DNA from: Sphingobacteriales bacterium UTBCD1
GTDB taxonomy: Bacteria; Bacteroidota; Bacteroidia; Chitinophagales; Chitinophagaceae
Reading direction: 5' to 3'
DNA: 64,000 bases
Assembly (NCBI GenBank): GCA_002066995.1
Contig: MWTC01000055.1
Span: 1-64,000 of the forward strand
In this document: positions 63,907 through 64,000 of the stretch, in pieces
Layout of the letters: each line of letters begins with the position of its first letter
Position numbering within the stretch: position 1 is the stretch's first letter
Notes under the pieces: generated by a model
Database searches by the model: none
What the model saw: only the letters and a program-made list of their open reading frames with translations
Told to the model about the DNA's origin: nothing
Translations under genes and position numbers: made by a program

Positions 63907-64000
63907 TTCATACTCCCCTACGAATAGGTTATTATTTATGCGTTCGTAGAAGTGATTTTTTACTTCTGATATAGCCCTCTTCATTTATTCAGCCCGGGTC

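Noticed and set aside
63991..64000. A further GCCCGGGT near the window end, possibly another tRNA-Leu start
   Set aside because: The match ends after eight bases (C in place of G) and the window stops, so no gene can be supported.

Overview
The window looks like an ordinary chromosomal segment of a member of the Bacteroidota, most probably the Chitinophagaceae. The reasons are a SusC/SusD pair, a type IX secretion (type B) sorting domain, an HU-CCDC81/SPOR-like protein, several -7 boxes of the Bacteroidota form TAnnTTTG, an almost complete lack of Shine-Dalgarno sequences, and AT-rich coding sequence with short spacers. No transposase, integrase, phage gene, CRISPR array or rRNA was seen.

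Layout. 1-13 kb: partial tRNA-Ser, a LacI-type regulator, a CBS-domain protein, MsrA, two envelope proteins, tmRNA, an ABC-F ATPase, a peroxiredoxin-like protein, serine dehydratase, an FKBP lipoprotein, an HU-like membrane protein and a BtuB-like TonB receptor. 13-31 kb: a large sialic acid (N-acetylneuraminate) locus. On the minus strand the order of transcription is SusC, SusD, NanA lyase, NanM-type mutarotase, MFS transporter, an unrecognised 282-residue protein, a gamma-glutamyltransferase, exo-sialidase, N-acylglucosamine 2-epimerase, EamA permease, and then a GDSL-esterase/GH20 hexosaminidase fusion. A divergent FadR-type GntR regulator sits at the SusC end. A 19-bp perfect palindrome lies over the susC -7 box and a related site lies before the regulator gene. 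Together these genes would deacetylate and trim host or mucin glycans, release sialic acid, import it, and convert it to ManNAc and then GlcNAc. No GlcNAc kinase, deacetylase or deaminase is present in the window.

31-36 kb: a two-gene operon for secreted carbohydrate-active proteins (DUF3472-type and a large glycosidase-like protein) behind a well-formed promoter. 36-40 kb: saccharopine dehydrogenase-like protein, tRNA-Cys, nucleoside phosphorylase, DapF and a NUDIX hydrolase. 40-49 kb: surface polysaccharide genes (YfhO-like membrane protein, three glycosyltransferase-type proteins, a sugar-nucleotide epimerase, an acetyltransferase, two FkbM methyltransferases). 49-64 kb: PurB, a large T9SS-secreted LamG/PKD adhesin, release factor 3, a 272-bp tandem repeat that reaches into the 3' end of mnmA, MarC, a MacB-like permease, TsaD, a TrmN6-like methyltransferase and a lysine/saccharopine dehydrogenase-like protein.

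The most unusual structure is at 63420-63862. A 5' half of a tRNA-Leu gene breaks off exactly before the anticodon, is followed by a small GIY-YIG nuclease gene, and is followed 7 bp after that gene by a complete tRNA-Leu(CAA). It resembles a minimal element that inserted at the anticodon and restored the tRNA gene. Other points of note are short-leader or leaderless promoters, a long tmRNA tag, and several dispersed palindromic or simple-repeat sequences.
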